Assembly: GCA_014058105.1 (NCBI GenBank)
Contig: JACGCM010001245.1
Location: 1,178,001-1,242,000, forward strand
Direction: 5' to 3'
Source: Kingdonia uniflora
Lineage: Eukaryota > Streptophyta > Magnoliopsida > Ranunculales > Circaeasteraceae
DNA: 64,000 nucleotides
The notes under the pieces were generated by a model that saw nothing but the letters and a program-made list of their open reading frames with translations, did not search any database and had not been told where the DNA came from. The position numbers were made by a program, and so were the translations under genes. This document shows positions 45,199 to 56,086 of this stretch, one piece after another. Every line of letters starts with the position of its first letter. The stretch's first letter is position 1.

Positions 45199-47200
45199 AG
45201 ATGCCCACCTCAATTCTTGTTCCACCGATGTATCATAGTATGGCTGAAGATGAAGTGGTTGAAGCTGAAGAAGACTATTAATATATGTGGAGATTTTATT
45301 ATGTTGTCTTGACAGGCGAGTAACGCTGGAGGTGTCTTCACATCCTCGTGGAGGACAAGGTTGAAGATATAGATGTTGGGGCCGGTATATCTACGAGGCA
45401 GTATCGCCAGTATCTTGTGAAGGACTAAATTCTAAGGTAGGTCACTTTTTCATCTCCATCAACTCTTTATTGGTGGGGGTTATGGAAGAGAAGGCAATGG
45501 TGGTGCAGGAGGGAGATGGAGATTGGAAATCTTGCCCCTGCACAATTATTATTTTTTGGCAATAAGAAGGCCTTTTGTTTGAATAGTTGGTTCAAGCACT
45601 AATTCCTTGCTTCCATGTCTAGACTTTGATGAAACTCAGTTTCTTGTCGAAATACATGGTGTGAAGAAGGATGGATGCTCTATGATTTCCTGTTCCAACT
45701 TTGCTTCTGAAGATTTTTGGATTGAAACATCACTGAAAACTGATATGATTTTAAGAATGAACTGAAAGACTTGTTATCTGTAAAGTACCTGACAGACTTG
45801 TTATCTATAAAGTACCTTAAAGTTGTTATCTGTAAAGTATTTGTAATTGATATTCGAGCTTAATAAAAATGTTTTATTCAAACTCTGTGTTGATAGATAA
45901 AATTAACTTTTGTAATTAAAATTGAGCTATAAAAAATACAGATATGTGTGAGTAGAGGGAGAAATGTAATATTTAAGAACTAGAAAATATATTCTAGCAA
46001 TTGAACTGTGAAAAATGTGTTTGTGAAATAGTATATTTGGAAAAATCTGTTTTGAACTAAATAAATTATATAATTATGGGGGGATAATATCTTTGGAGAT
46101 AAAGAATTTGCAGGAACTGAAAGTTCGAGCTAAGGGAGATCTCACTTGAAATGTTGGATTAGGGGGTAGATAAGTTTAAAATGAGATATGACAAATCCAA
46201 AGAGGTCAATGTGGATAGATAAGTTTAAATTATTTTTTTATCAGGATCTTAGGGTTTCTTGTTAGAGAAAAACATAATATTATATACATGAAATGTGGGA
46301 GATTTAAAGTGATCTCAAAAATTGTACTCATATGGGGAAATGTTATTTAAAAAGGAGGAAGAAAGAGAATATGGCGAGGACTCGATCTGTGAGAGTTTGT
46401 CGAGCTGCTGAAGGATGGTTACTGCTAAAGATAGCTGAAGTTTGAGAGAGGATTTTCAGGTTGTTAGACTATGATTATGAATTGCCTGAATCTAAATTAT
46501 AGTTCGAAGTATTAGAGTTGAGGGTGAGGGAACTTGATATTGGGCACCACTTTTACTCGGAGGTATTTCGTGAAGTGATTTTGGAGCCTGCAGCTCGAAG
46601 AGAAGCCATGTAGGAAATTGTTGAGGAAGAGTTTGAAGAGGAAAATGCGAGGATTATTAAGGGGTATATGATTAGGTGTGGCCTTCCAAGATATGTGGGA
46701 TGCTTCATGTGTAATTATATATGAGGAAGTGAATTGCATGAGGTCGAATAACAGTCATGAAAATGTGGGTGTAGCGTTGATTTTCTTTTTATTTTTTCTT
46801 TGTGAATCTGTTCCTCTTTTGTTGTAAATGTTGTTTGGAACTGTTATGAATAAAAATTTGAATTTAAAATGTAAGAGCTTTGGAAATGATGTCAGCAGTT
46901 GTATAAATAGTAGAAGCAAGAATAGAAAAACGTAGGTAGTTTTTGATTTTTGCCTCTTGTTTAATTGTAGAATAAGTTCGATTGCATGTAAGTGTTGTGT
47001 CATTATGAGTGTGAGTAGGTCAGAGGGAGATTTGGGTAGGAGAGATGAGAATATATTAAAATATAGGACAAGAGGCAATGATGGGAAGGTATTTTTACCA
47101 AAAAGGTGTAAAACATCTGACATTAATTATGAAAGGGATACCTCGGATCCAAAACCGAGGGTGGCCCGTGCGAGGCCCAATAACTGCCAACAGTTATAAA
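45199..47200 (+). pseudogene. Antisense ORFs 1-3 of element B
   Basis: Sister copies of the element A antisense ORFs: 45199-45330 (MPTSILVPPMYHSMAEDE), 46372-46720 (MARTRSVRVCRAAEGW, then EPAARREAM) and 46985-47200 (MSVSRSEGDLGRRDEN, NNCQQL then stop). Each has its own stops at positions that mostly differ from copy A, so they decayed independently. Confidence 0.5.
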
Positions 47201-47749
47201 GAGAAACTATAAATAATGCTTCATCTTCTTCATTCAAACATTTATCAACTTCTGAAAAATTGAAGAATAATGGGAGAAAAAAGAAAAAAATAGCAAAGAT
47301 TCACGTGGGAGATTAGACGAGAGTTATCATTAATCAAGGAAAGAAAACATTGGGGAGATAGAGTCAAGATGGTGGTTGCATAACAACGCTGTGAAGGAAG
47401 GATTTGGCGCTGCTTCAGATTCGTATTTAGACGTTGAAGGTTAGTAGACGATATATGATATTGTGAATGTGTGTTTGAAAGATTTTTGTGGTTTTTAAAT
47501 TTCAAAAAATTACTATTTATAGTAACATATAAAAATCTATTTGGTATATGTGTGAAAAAGAGGTACGATATTATATACGTATATGCATGATGGATGTGTA
47601 AAAGATAATGATAAAATACCTAGACCTGTATGTAGGTTGAGCGTGAGGAATATCCGCGTAGAATCAAACCTCATCCTTAGACTTGTAATTAAGATGGAGA
47701 CGTCGACCTCTGGTTATACTATTAAGTCTAATAATGTAGGATTGTAAAT

Positions 47750-48458
47750 GTAGAATCTGATAGGGAGGATGAATTAGTATTTTTTTAATTTCCAGATTTT
47801 CCAGGACAATTGGTATCATACCCCCTGAACTTTGATGTGTTTAGAGAGTTTTGTAAATCCATAGCTCTTGTATGGGGAGTATGGGACGGCGTTGTAGAAT
47901 ATGATGGTAGGCATTTTAGGGATTGAACAGTAGAATCTGGGGAGGAGCATTTCATTTGGTTACCTGACTTAGAGTGAGAAATTGGATAGGGGTGTGGATG
48001 AATCGATCTCCTTAAAGTATTTTGGTGGAAATGTCCAAGGCGACCTGGTCGAGGGTTTTTTGTGTTACCTGTCTCAGTTGAAGTATAGATTGAGTTTACC
48101 CCTTAGCAATCTGGCTAAATGCATAATGAATATTATAGGAGCTTATCCTACCCAACTTAATGGGAACATGTGGGAGGTGATTAATGTTTGCGAGAGTTTG
48201 AATAGGTTGTGGAAGGAGAATGAGGTGGGGAGGAAAATATTTCCTGAAGATGTTTTACAGTTTTATGGAGTCAAAAATTATTCTGCAACTGGAGGTGCAT
48301 ACTTCTTTTCGAGCTCGTCTCGACTGCTTTTCTTCGATATGAATTTAACAGGTCCAATGTGGAATGATAATGTGATTTGGGTGGAAGGTGATTGCCTTCA
48401 TAGAGAAGATGAAGAACCCATTGAACTTTTGTATAGGACTGTAAAGAAAAGTAAGTAA
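47750..48458 (+). pseudogene. Antisense ORF 4 of element B
   Basis: The best-preserved copy of the transposon-type domain: 47982-48458 is open and carries FLCYLSQLKYRLSLPLSNLA, WEVINVCESLNRLWKENE, PEDVLQFYGVKNYSATGGAY and DNVIWVEGDCLHRE. The N-terminal part (about 47750-47980) is interrupted. The frame ends at AAAAGTAAGT near 48450, a near-consensus 5' splice site. Confidence 0.55.
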
Positions 48459-48532
48459 TAGTGTATTATATCGAACTATTATAATTGAATATTGTTTTGT
48501 TTTTTAATAATGTGTTGTGTTTATTTTACAGG

Positions 48533-51460
48533 GCCCCAGTTGATAGTGATAAAGGAGTCCCTGTTAGATACTGTTGCTCGAGAAGGGGTCGAGCTTGAGA
48601 TAGTTCTGAAGGACCTCGGTGTTAATAAAAATAAATGAGCTAACAGCAGGTCCGAGAAGGTTCAAAATTCTCAAGCGATGAGACTAATTACGGGGGTTGG
48701 AACAGTAAAAAAAGAGGGGTTGACGGAGAGAAGCGAGTGGCTTTGACGAAGGTTATTGCATTGGATTTTTTCGATGTGCCAGAATCTACTACCTTGAGCA
48801 AGTTAGCTAAAAGGTTTCTGAAGAAGCGAGTTCTGAAGCGCAGCTCGGCCTCTGGAACCACGGGGAGTGGTGAGGCCGAAGGAGATGTGAAAAAGAGGAG
48901 GGTAGTTCCTCCTACTGAAGTGATTGGGGCGAAGGTTTTCGAAAATCCACCTGTTGTGGAAGACGAACTGAGAACTATGGAGGACAGGGTGAGGCTTGTA
49001 GCTCACAAGGGTGCTGAGGAGATGAACAAAATGTAAGATTTGATGACTTATTTATTTTTGAACTTTATATTATGATTCGAGCTCAAAATATGCTCAATTT
49101 ATTGTAGGCTGTTCTCTTGCTGAAGGAGATCTGCCTCGAGATCGAGGATGGAAAAGCTGAGCTCATGAATGGGAAGGTAGAGCTCCAGACCTAGGTGGCT
49201 CAATTGAGGTCTGACCTGGTTCGGGAGGGGAAGCGACTGGATTCTGTAATGGCTACGCAGGAGGTGCAGATTAGCAAAAGGATAGAAGAAGCGTAGAAGA
49301 ACCTGGAAGAGGTGGTAGTTTAGTGAGATAGACTCGGACGTCAACTACTTAAAGTGGGGTACTGCTGAGGTTATAGCTATTATGGTGGGTACCTACGTCG
49401 AAGAGGACGAGGTAGAAAATGATGTTGCTGGAGTGGTAAGAGAGTTGGATGGTGTCTCTCCCTAAACTGAGCTAGAGAACCAAGGGGATGACAATGAGAA
49501 TGCAGAGAATGATAATGAGAAGGTAGAGTAAAATTATTGAATTTATGGTTGTGTGATTTGTGGGGTTTGAGAACTAGAATTGTATGGGATATTATTTTGC
49601 AGGATAAACTTTTGTAGGCTAAAAGATGTTTGTAAAAATTGTTTGTAGGAACTTAAGGATAAACGCCTCAGAATTAAGGAGTTAGAGAATGAGCTTTCTA
49701 AGGAGAAGGACGAATCAGCATCCCTGTTGTCTTCGCAAGTGGAGCTACAGGTTAGAGAAGAGCAAGAAATATTTGACTTGTATGATGTATTACTTTAGAG
49801 CTATAAAGTATAAATTAGAGTATAGAGATAGACCAAAAACGTATTAACAGTTTAGGAGCAATGGTAATCAAATGTGTTCAGATAATACCAAAGTGTTGAA
49901 AAAGTAAGAATATAGAAAATGTGTACCGTGAAATTGGATGTGCGTGTTATTGTCATCGAACTGGGATCATTCTTCGACCTTAATTTTATAAGAAATTTCA
50001 CAACAGTAGATGTCAAAAAATAGAAATTTGTTAAAAATCTGACTCCTGTATTACGATCTGAATGTTGAGTGCTGTTGAATCGAACTTGATTTATTGTTTC
50101 TATGATGTAGGTTAAACTAAAGTCAGCTCGCTTGAGTGAACAAAAGACATTCCAATATAACAAAGAATTTGCGGCAGAGTTTAATAGGATGAGAGAGGCA
50201 AATAAAGATAGGGAAGACTAATACGTCAAATTTAATTTAAGTTTGTTGAGGCAACACAAACTATTGAAGATCTGACTCAAAAGATTGAGGAAAAAGATGC
50301 TAAAATTTATTAGGGGCAAAAAGATCTTGAAGAGGTGGAGGAAGAGACAACGAAGCTCAAAAGCTGGAATGATGTGTCGATGGTGAAGAGTAAGGAGGTG
50401 GACATGGCTCAATACCTTATTCATTCCTTAGAAATGATAGAGAAAGAGTTACAGGTTTTTGTGGCTAGTCTAAAGGGCCAATTAATTAAAAAAACGAATG
50501 AGCAAGAGCAAACTCGAGTTGATCTAGTGAGTTCCAAAAGCGAATAGGAGCGACTGAAGAGTAAAATGATTATGAAGGATAGGCTGCTGAAGAGAGCTCG
50601 AAATGAGTTATCCAAATATGAAATTGTGGTTGAGCAGTTGAGTGAGGCTTTTCCGGCTTAAGATAAATATTTTTAGATGGCTCAAAGACGATGTAATGAA
50701 TTGAATGAGAGGGTGGCTCAACTAATGGAAAATTTGGTTATGGCCAATTCGTTTGTCAAGAAGGCCGAGGCTGGAGAGTGATCGAAGAAGAATAAAGGCG
50801 ATGCCAGGGTTTCTATTAAAAAAGGGGATGTGGTTGACCTATCAGCTTGAATGAGACAGCTGGAGGGAGATGTAGCTCGCATTTAAGCTCACGTACAAAG
50901 AGTAAATGAGCGTTTAAGGAAGATTCAAGGTAAGTTGGATGTTGTTCATAGTAGAGGGCAGGAGTTAGAGCAGGTGATCAGAGGTAATGATTAATTGATA
51001 TGGAAAAAAGACGAATTGTTAATGAAGTCTCCTACTGGGAGAAGTGTAGGTAAATACAGGGAGCTCGAGGAACTTCATGCTAAGGTGGCAGAATTAAGGA
51101 CGATGAGCCAAGAAGAGTCAGATAAAATAGCGGAGAAGGCAAATGAGCATATTAATCTTATGTCCCGCGCAAATAAACACATGGAACGACAAGATGGATG
51201 GTATATAAAGTTGCAAGAGCATTTTCAAAAATTGAGAGAAAATTTTTCCAAGGTAGTTATGCTAGAAGTAATGCGCTCACAGATGGTAATGGAAATTATT
51301 TCCTATTTTGTGGAGGAAGTGAGATGACTTGAGTTAGAGAGGGATACCTTACACAACTGTCTTTCGGGACGAGGATCTATTTGTTGGGCCGATGTAGATC
51401 GATGAAACTGTATGAACGCCATTAAAATGGAGTTAGGTTCTCGACCTGCTTAATTGGTAG
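48533..51460 (+). pseudogene. Antisense gene coiled-coil exons, element B
   Basis: After TTTTACAG at 48524-48531 the frame resumes (KESLLDTVAREGVELEIVLK), continues in 48737-49036 to an AAAATGTAAG donor-like site, then after TTATTGTAG (49107) with a Glu/Lys-rich block. Further coiled-coil text spans 49640-49752, 50111-50547 and 50560-51327 (for example WYIKLQEHFQKLRENFSKV), ending at LGSRPA-stop near 51453. Several stops interrupt it. Confidence 0.5.
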
Positions 51461-51594
51461 AGTAAGGCAGGATTACTGTAGCTATTCGAGCTTGAGATTT
51501 TATGGCTGAACGTTCTCCTGTTGTAGGGGAAGGCATAGCTGACCTCTCATCAGCAGAGAAGAACCTTTAGAAGTGGCTTGTAGATATAACCTGT

Positions 51595-51912
51595 AGAAGC
51601 TAGTTTTACCTTTGCTTTATCTTATGTCTGTTTGGAAATCTTTGATTGAAAACTAGTATGACCTTTGTTTTAATCGCAGATAAATGTATAGATGGTCGAT
51701 TGAAAGCTAGTATTACCTTTGTTTTAATATTCTTAGAGGTTGATTGAATTCTAGTATTATCTTTACTTTAATCTGTTTAGAGGTCGATTGAAGGCTAGTA
51801 TTACCTTTGTTTTAATATGTTTAGAGGTCGATTGAAAGCTAGTATTACCTTTGCTTTAACCTGTTTAGAGGTTGATTGAAAGTTAGTATTACTTTTACTT
51901 TAATCTATGTAA
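51595..51912. repeat. Tandem repeats downstream of pol, element B
   Basis: About seven units of roughly 44 bp share AGGTCGATTGAAAGCTAGTA, then TTACCTTTG and TTTAAT. Copies diverge by several bases each. Element A has the same family of units in a different arrangement. Confidence 0.85.
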
Positions 51913-52079
51913 TGTAGTAGAGTCTACGTAAGTAGAGAGTACTGTGGGAAAAACTTGGAAGTTTATATTAAGTAGAATTGAATGTACACTGTATGGAGAT
52001 TGAAATTTCACTTTTGGAATGGAAAGAACGAAAATACTGAAATGGAGAAACCAGGGGATTAATGATAGTACCATTTATG

Positions 52080-53460
52080 TCACCTAGCATTCTATGGATT
52101 TGGGATTCGAACTCCTTGCTCCGTCATCAGATAATATGATCCTAGACCAGTTCGACCAATGATGAGGAATGAACCTTCCCAATTTTCTGCAAGCTTCCCG
52201 GCATGTACTTCTTTTATGTGTTAAGAGAACTCTCTAAGGACGAGAGAATTGATTTGGAACACACAGCTTTAGACTCTTCTGTTGTATGAGTTTGCCAGTA
52301 TATGGTGATATCGACCTAGGTTGGCAATTGCGCGTTCCCTAGTTTCATCAACCCAATTCATATTGCAGGCCAATTCGAACTCATTTTCTTCATCTGTAAG
52401 CTCATGATCTCTGACGGGATGCTGGTATTCTATTGGAATGACAGCTTCGATGCCATGGGCTAGAAGGAAGGGGGTACAGCCGGTTGATTGACGTGAAGTG
52501 GTGTGGTACACCCATAAGACATGATGAAGTTCTCATATCCAATTTCCTTTTTTCTATGATTGAAGTCTTTTCTTAAGTCCATCTACTATGGTTTTGTTGG
52601 TGATTTCGGCTTGGCCAATGCCTTGAGGGTAGTAGGAATTGGATGGCGAGTCGATGATGTTGTGTTTGTTGAGGAAGGCTATAACTTTTTCACCAACGAA
52701 CTGTGGCCCATTATCGATCTGAATCAGGTGAGGGCACCCAAACTATGTGATGATGTGTTCCCAGATAAAAGAGATAACCTCTTCTTTTCTAGTTTGACAG
52801 AGTGGAACTACATCTATTCATCTTGTAAAATAATTTGTTCCTACGAGTAGGTATCGTCGGTTACCTGGAGTATTAGGAAATTCTCCGACGAGATCGAGCG
52901 CCCACCAATTGAATAGTTGGAACACCTTCCTTGCATGTAGCTCAAGCGCAGGGGCACTGATCATGTGTCAATATCGTTGGCATGTGTCTCATTTGTGTGA
53001 GTACTCTTCTGCTTGCTTGCACATACCTGGCCAGAATACTCCTTATGTAATAGCTATTTTAGCGAGTGATCGACCTGCAGCATGTGGGATCCATAAGTTC
53101 CTTCGTGTAAATCTATGAGCATTCCATCTACTTTATTCCTGGAAAGACATTAGAGATAAGGCCCCGTGACAGAACGGCGACATAAAAAACTATTTTAAAC
53201 TGTTTAATACTTCGAGTTCACGATAAACTTTTGGTGCTCTTTTGGATCTGTTGGGAGGGGCCCTCAGTATTGATTGTGCACGAAGGGCTTTCAGATCCAA
53301 GATAGGCGATGAAGGGATTTTGCCAATCGTTGTCCTCCTCCTTATCGCCCCCAATGTTGATCGTGCATACAGAGTGGAGATCAATGTTGGGGGTTGATAT
53401 AACTTCTATCTGCAGATATCTTGATTCTGTACCCAAGACCCTGGCTAGGTAAGCCAAGAA
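52080..53460 (-). pseudogene. Element B integrase
   Basis: This is homologous to the integrase of element A but more fragmented. The third catalytic motif is intact as GQAEITNKT (Glu codon GAA at 52607-52605). The segment 52511-52269 reads YHTTSRQSTGCTPFLLAHGI and NMNWVDETRERAIANLGRYH. Stops and frameshifts occur throughout. Confidence 0.75.
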
Positions 53461-53634
53461 ATCGGCATGTCGGTTTCACCTTAAGGTAGATAGTCGAGAG
53501 TTGCTAGTACAAATCTGCTCATCCTGTCTGCAATGAGGGCTAAATACTCGATCATCTTACCATTCTTCTTATATTGCTCAGAGTAATGGTAGAAAATGAG
53601 TAGAAAATCTATATAGACTGAGAGCTCTGGGACG

Positions 53635-54295
53635 TCAAGCTCGAGAGCGGGGTCGAGTCCATGAATTAGAGCTTCGTATTCTGTAAAATGGTTGGAGGCT
53701 TAAAATCCAGGCAGATTGATATCTCGATTCTGTCGTTAGAAGGGGCAAATAATTCGATTCCAATTCCTGAGCTAAACCATCTATAAGATGTCTCCACCCT
53801 TTCCTTGTGACCCATTCAGCTCGCTCGTCAAATACTTTGGTGGGTAGATCTTCTATAATTTCTTCTGTAAGATCAGGATTGTAGTCCTCCCAATCGAGAT
53901 CTTCCACTGGAAAATCCACGATAAAATCGGCAATGGCCTGACCCTTTTTTGAATATCGTTGTTCATACTTGATATCACATTCTCCCAAACTTACTGACCA
54001 TTGATGCACTGCTTTGAATTTTTATTTTTTGGAAAAAAACTTCCCGGAGTGGGTAGTTTGTCATGACTTTGATTGAATGAGCTTGGAAGTAGTGCTTAAG
54101 TTTCTGTGAAGTGTAAACAAGAGTAAGGAGTCTATCAATTTTAGAATACCTCGTTTCCGCTGGGGTGTAGGTTTTGTTGATGAAGTAGACTGGCATTTCG
54201 ATCTTTTCCTCAAGTCGAATGAGAACCGAGCAGATAGAAGTGTCTGTAACTGCCAGGTAGATAATCATTTCCTCATTATCAATCTGGGTGCTCAT
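53635..54295 (-). pseudogene. Element B RT-linked RNase H
   Basis: IIYLAVTDTSICSVLIRLEE, PVYFINKTYTPAETRYSKID and KLKHYFQAHSIKVMTNYPLR mark the RNase H-like tether domain after RT. VSLGECDIKYEQRYSKKGQA and IADFIVDFP follow in an overlapping frame. The second DGS-type RNase H that should follow is degraded (about 53520-53700). Confidence 0.8.
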
Positions 54296-54299
54296 GATG

Positions 54300-54880
54300 G
54301 GAGACTTCCCTAGATAGGTTTTGAGTTCCTGAGAAGCTGCCTCGCATTCTGATGTCTACTTGATCTTTTCATTGGTCTGAACTTTTCCTCATTTGGTACA
54401 ATCACGGAGTAGTAGAAACAACCAACGACAGTGATCTAAATATTTATAAATGAATTGGTTTATAGCGGCGATCTTGCCGACAAGTTTTTATATGCCCTTC
54501 GTTGTCTTTAGAAATGGCATGTTGAGGATAACTCAAATTTTATCTGGATTGGCCTCAATCCCCTTCTTGCTGATTAGATGGCCAAGAAATGAGCTTGAAT
54601 GTACTTCGAATTAATACTTGTCAGGGTTGAGGCGCATCCTGTAAGATCAAAGAATGTTGAATATTGTGCTGAGATCTGTGATGTGGTCATTTGACTGTAT
54701 GCTCTTGCACAAGAGATCATCGATGTAGACTTCAACAATTTTCCCAAGATGTGCTTTGAACATAGTTGTCATTAACCATTAATAACTTGCGCCTGTATTT
54801 TTTAGTCCAAAGGGAATGACTTTGTAATAGTAATCTTGGAAGAGGAATCCCTTAGGCATCTTGATCTTCTTTCAAGAGAG
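54300..54880 (-). pseudogene. Element B reverse transcriptase (C-terminal half)
   Basis: The palm motif VEVYIDDLLCKS carries the catalytic YIDD box (codons 54727-54716). It is preceded by VIPFGLKNTGASY and followed by MRLNPDKY and FLGHLISKKGIEANPDKI. The fingers and everything upstream are missing: a 28-bp segment (54832-54859) is directly repeated at 54882-54909 and then homology ends, marking the truncation point of element B. Confidence 0.85.
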
Positions 54881-54909
54881 GAATCTTGAAAGAGGAATCC
54901 CTGAGGCAT

Positions 54910-56086
54910 GTGCGAATTACGAACAAGATAAACATGTTAAGTAAAGAGAGTGGTTACAATTATGAAGAGGGACTGAGTGAGCAAGTATTGATTTATATGT
55001 AAAATTTGGAGGTAATCCCAAAGGCCAAAGCCCAAAAAGATAGATTATACAGTCTTGAAATGGGTTCCTATTATTGTCTGCTCCCCTTAGATACCACTAC
55101 TCTTTCTCATCATACTTTTTTCACAAATAATTACTTTAAACAATGAAATCCCACTTGTACTAATCTTCATTAGTGTGTCCCCATTGTCCTTAATGGTGTT
55201 CAAAAATTGCATTTTAATCAATACAAATGTGAATGATCGTGTTAGCCATATTGCATTCAGAACAGAGTTTGATATTGTTATATTCCGAGATGGTTTTGGA
55301 GGAGCCATAACTATTCAGCTTTATTCGAGCAATGTTTCCTGATGAGAAACCATGGTTGTCCTACTCCAAGCAAAAGAAAAACTGTATAAAAGAAGACACT
55401 CCTCCTAAGACAAAACCCAAGGAGGGGCAGGCCGAAAAAAAGAAAAATAGCAGCAAGAAAAAGATATAAAAAATAAAGATGTTAAGGCAGCATAAGCTAG
55501 AAAGCACTCAAACTCTCACATACTCATAACCATCAGCATCCTTATCCATCATAACCTTCATCTCATTTGATAACCTATTTATATCCATTTTGAGAAACAC
55601 CACTACAACGTATTGTAGAGACCTGTCCCTCGAGCTACCATCATAATGAAATACCAAAATGCCATACTTAGTGGCTTATTCCGCATCTCAGACTCATGCT
55701 TCATCTTCGACCATCATATGACCACTCGACCTTTTCAACATAACATGTGACGCTATTGAAGACACATTACAGTTACAGAGTTCTAGTCATCACTTTCGAC
55801 CTCTACATCAACAGTTTGAGTTAAGCAAATGCACCTTAAAAAATAAAGCCGTTACAAAATAGCAAAGATCAGAACGTTACACAATCAAATCAAAGTTTAT
55901 CAAATACATATTGTAACGTCCATCATTAAGGATAATAATGGTCGTCAAACGGTCATATTATAAGACCTATAAATAGGACCAGAAAATCCGAGATGGAAGA
56001 CAGATGACTGCTCACTCAAACTCTATACTAAAATACTCAGTTCATCTCTTGTAATATCTTGCATATATCAATAAACTTCTCTTTTT
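54910..56086. other. Unassigned, with LTR-like right end
   Basis: No gene is recognised; the 73-codon minus-strand ORF at 55087-55308 is unassigned. From about 55890 the plus strand looks like the end of an LTR: a TATA-like CCTATAAATAGGAC near 55971, then CTTGCATATATCAATAAAC near 56058 as a polyadenylation-like signal, just before the gag region. The LTR start was not located. Confidence 0.35.

Larger units (their letters stand above)
32424..54909 (-). mobile_element. Tat-like Ty3/gypsy element B (host copy)
   Basis: Element B reads right to left: RT (about 54870), RNase H, integrase (to about 52080), tandem repeats, antisense gene (plus strand) and 3' LTR (32424-32995). It is interrupted by element A at 33258-45035. 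Its 5' part (5' LTR, primer site, gag, protease) is missing to the right of about 54909. The antisense ORFs between pol and 3' LTR, and a repeat-rich 3' region, are hallmarks of the Tat lineage (Retand, Grande, Ogre relatives). Decay is extensive. Confidence 0.8.

Noticed and set aside
55608..55640. CACTACAACG as another CACTA terminus
   Set aside because: The match covers only the first 8 bases and no subterminal repeats follow.
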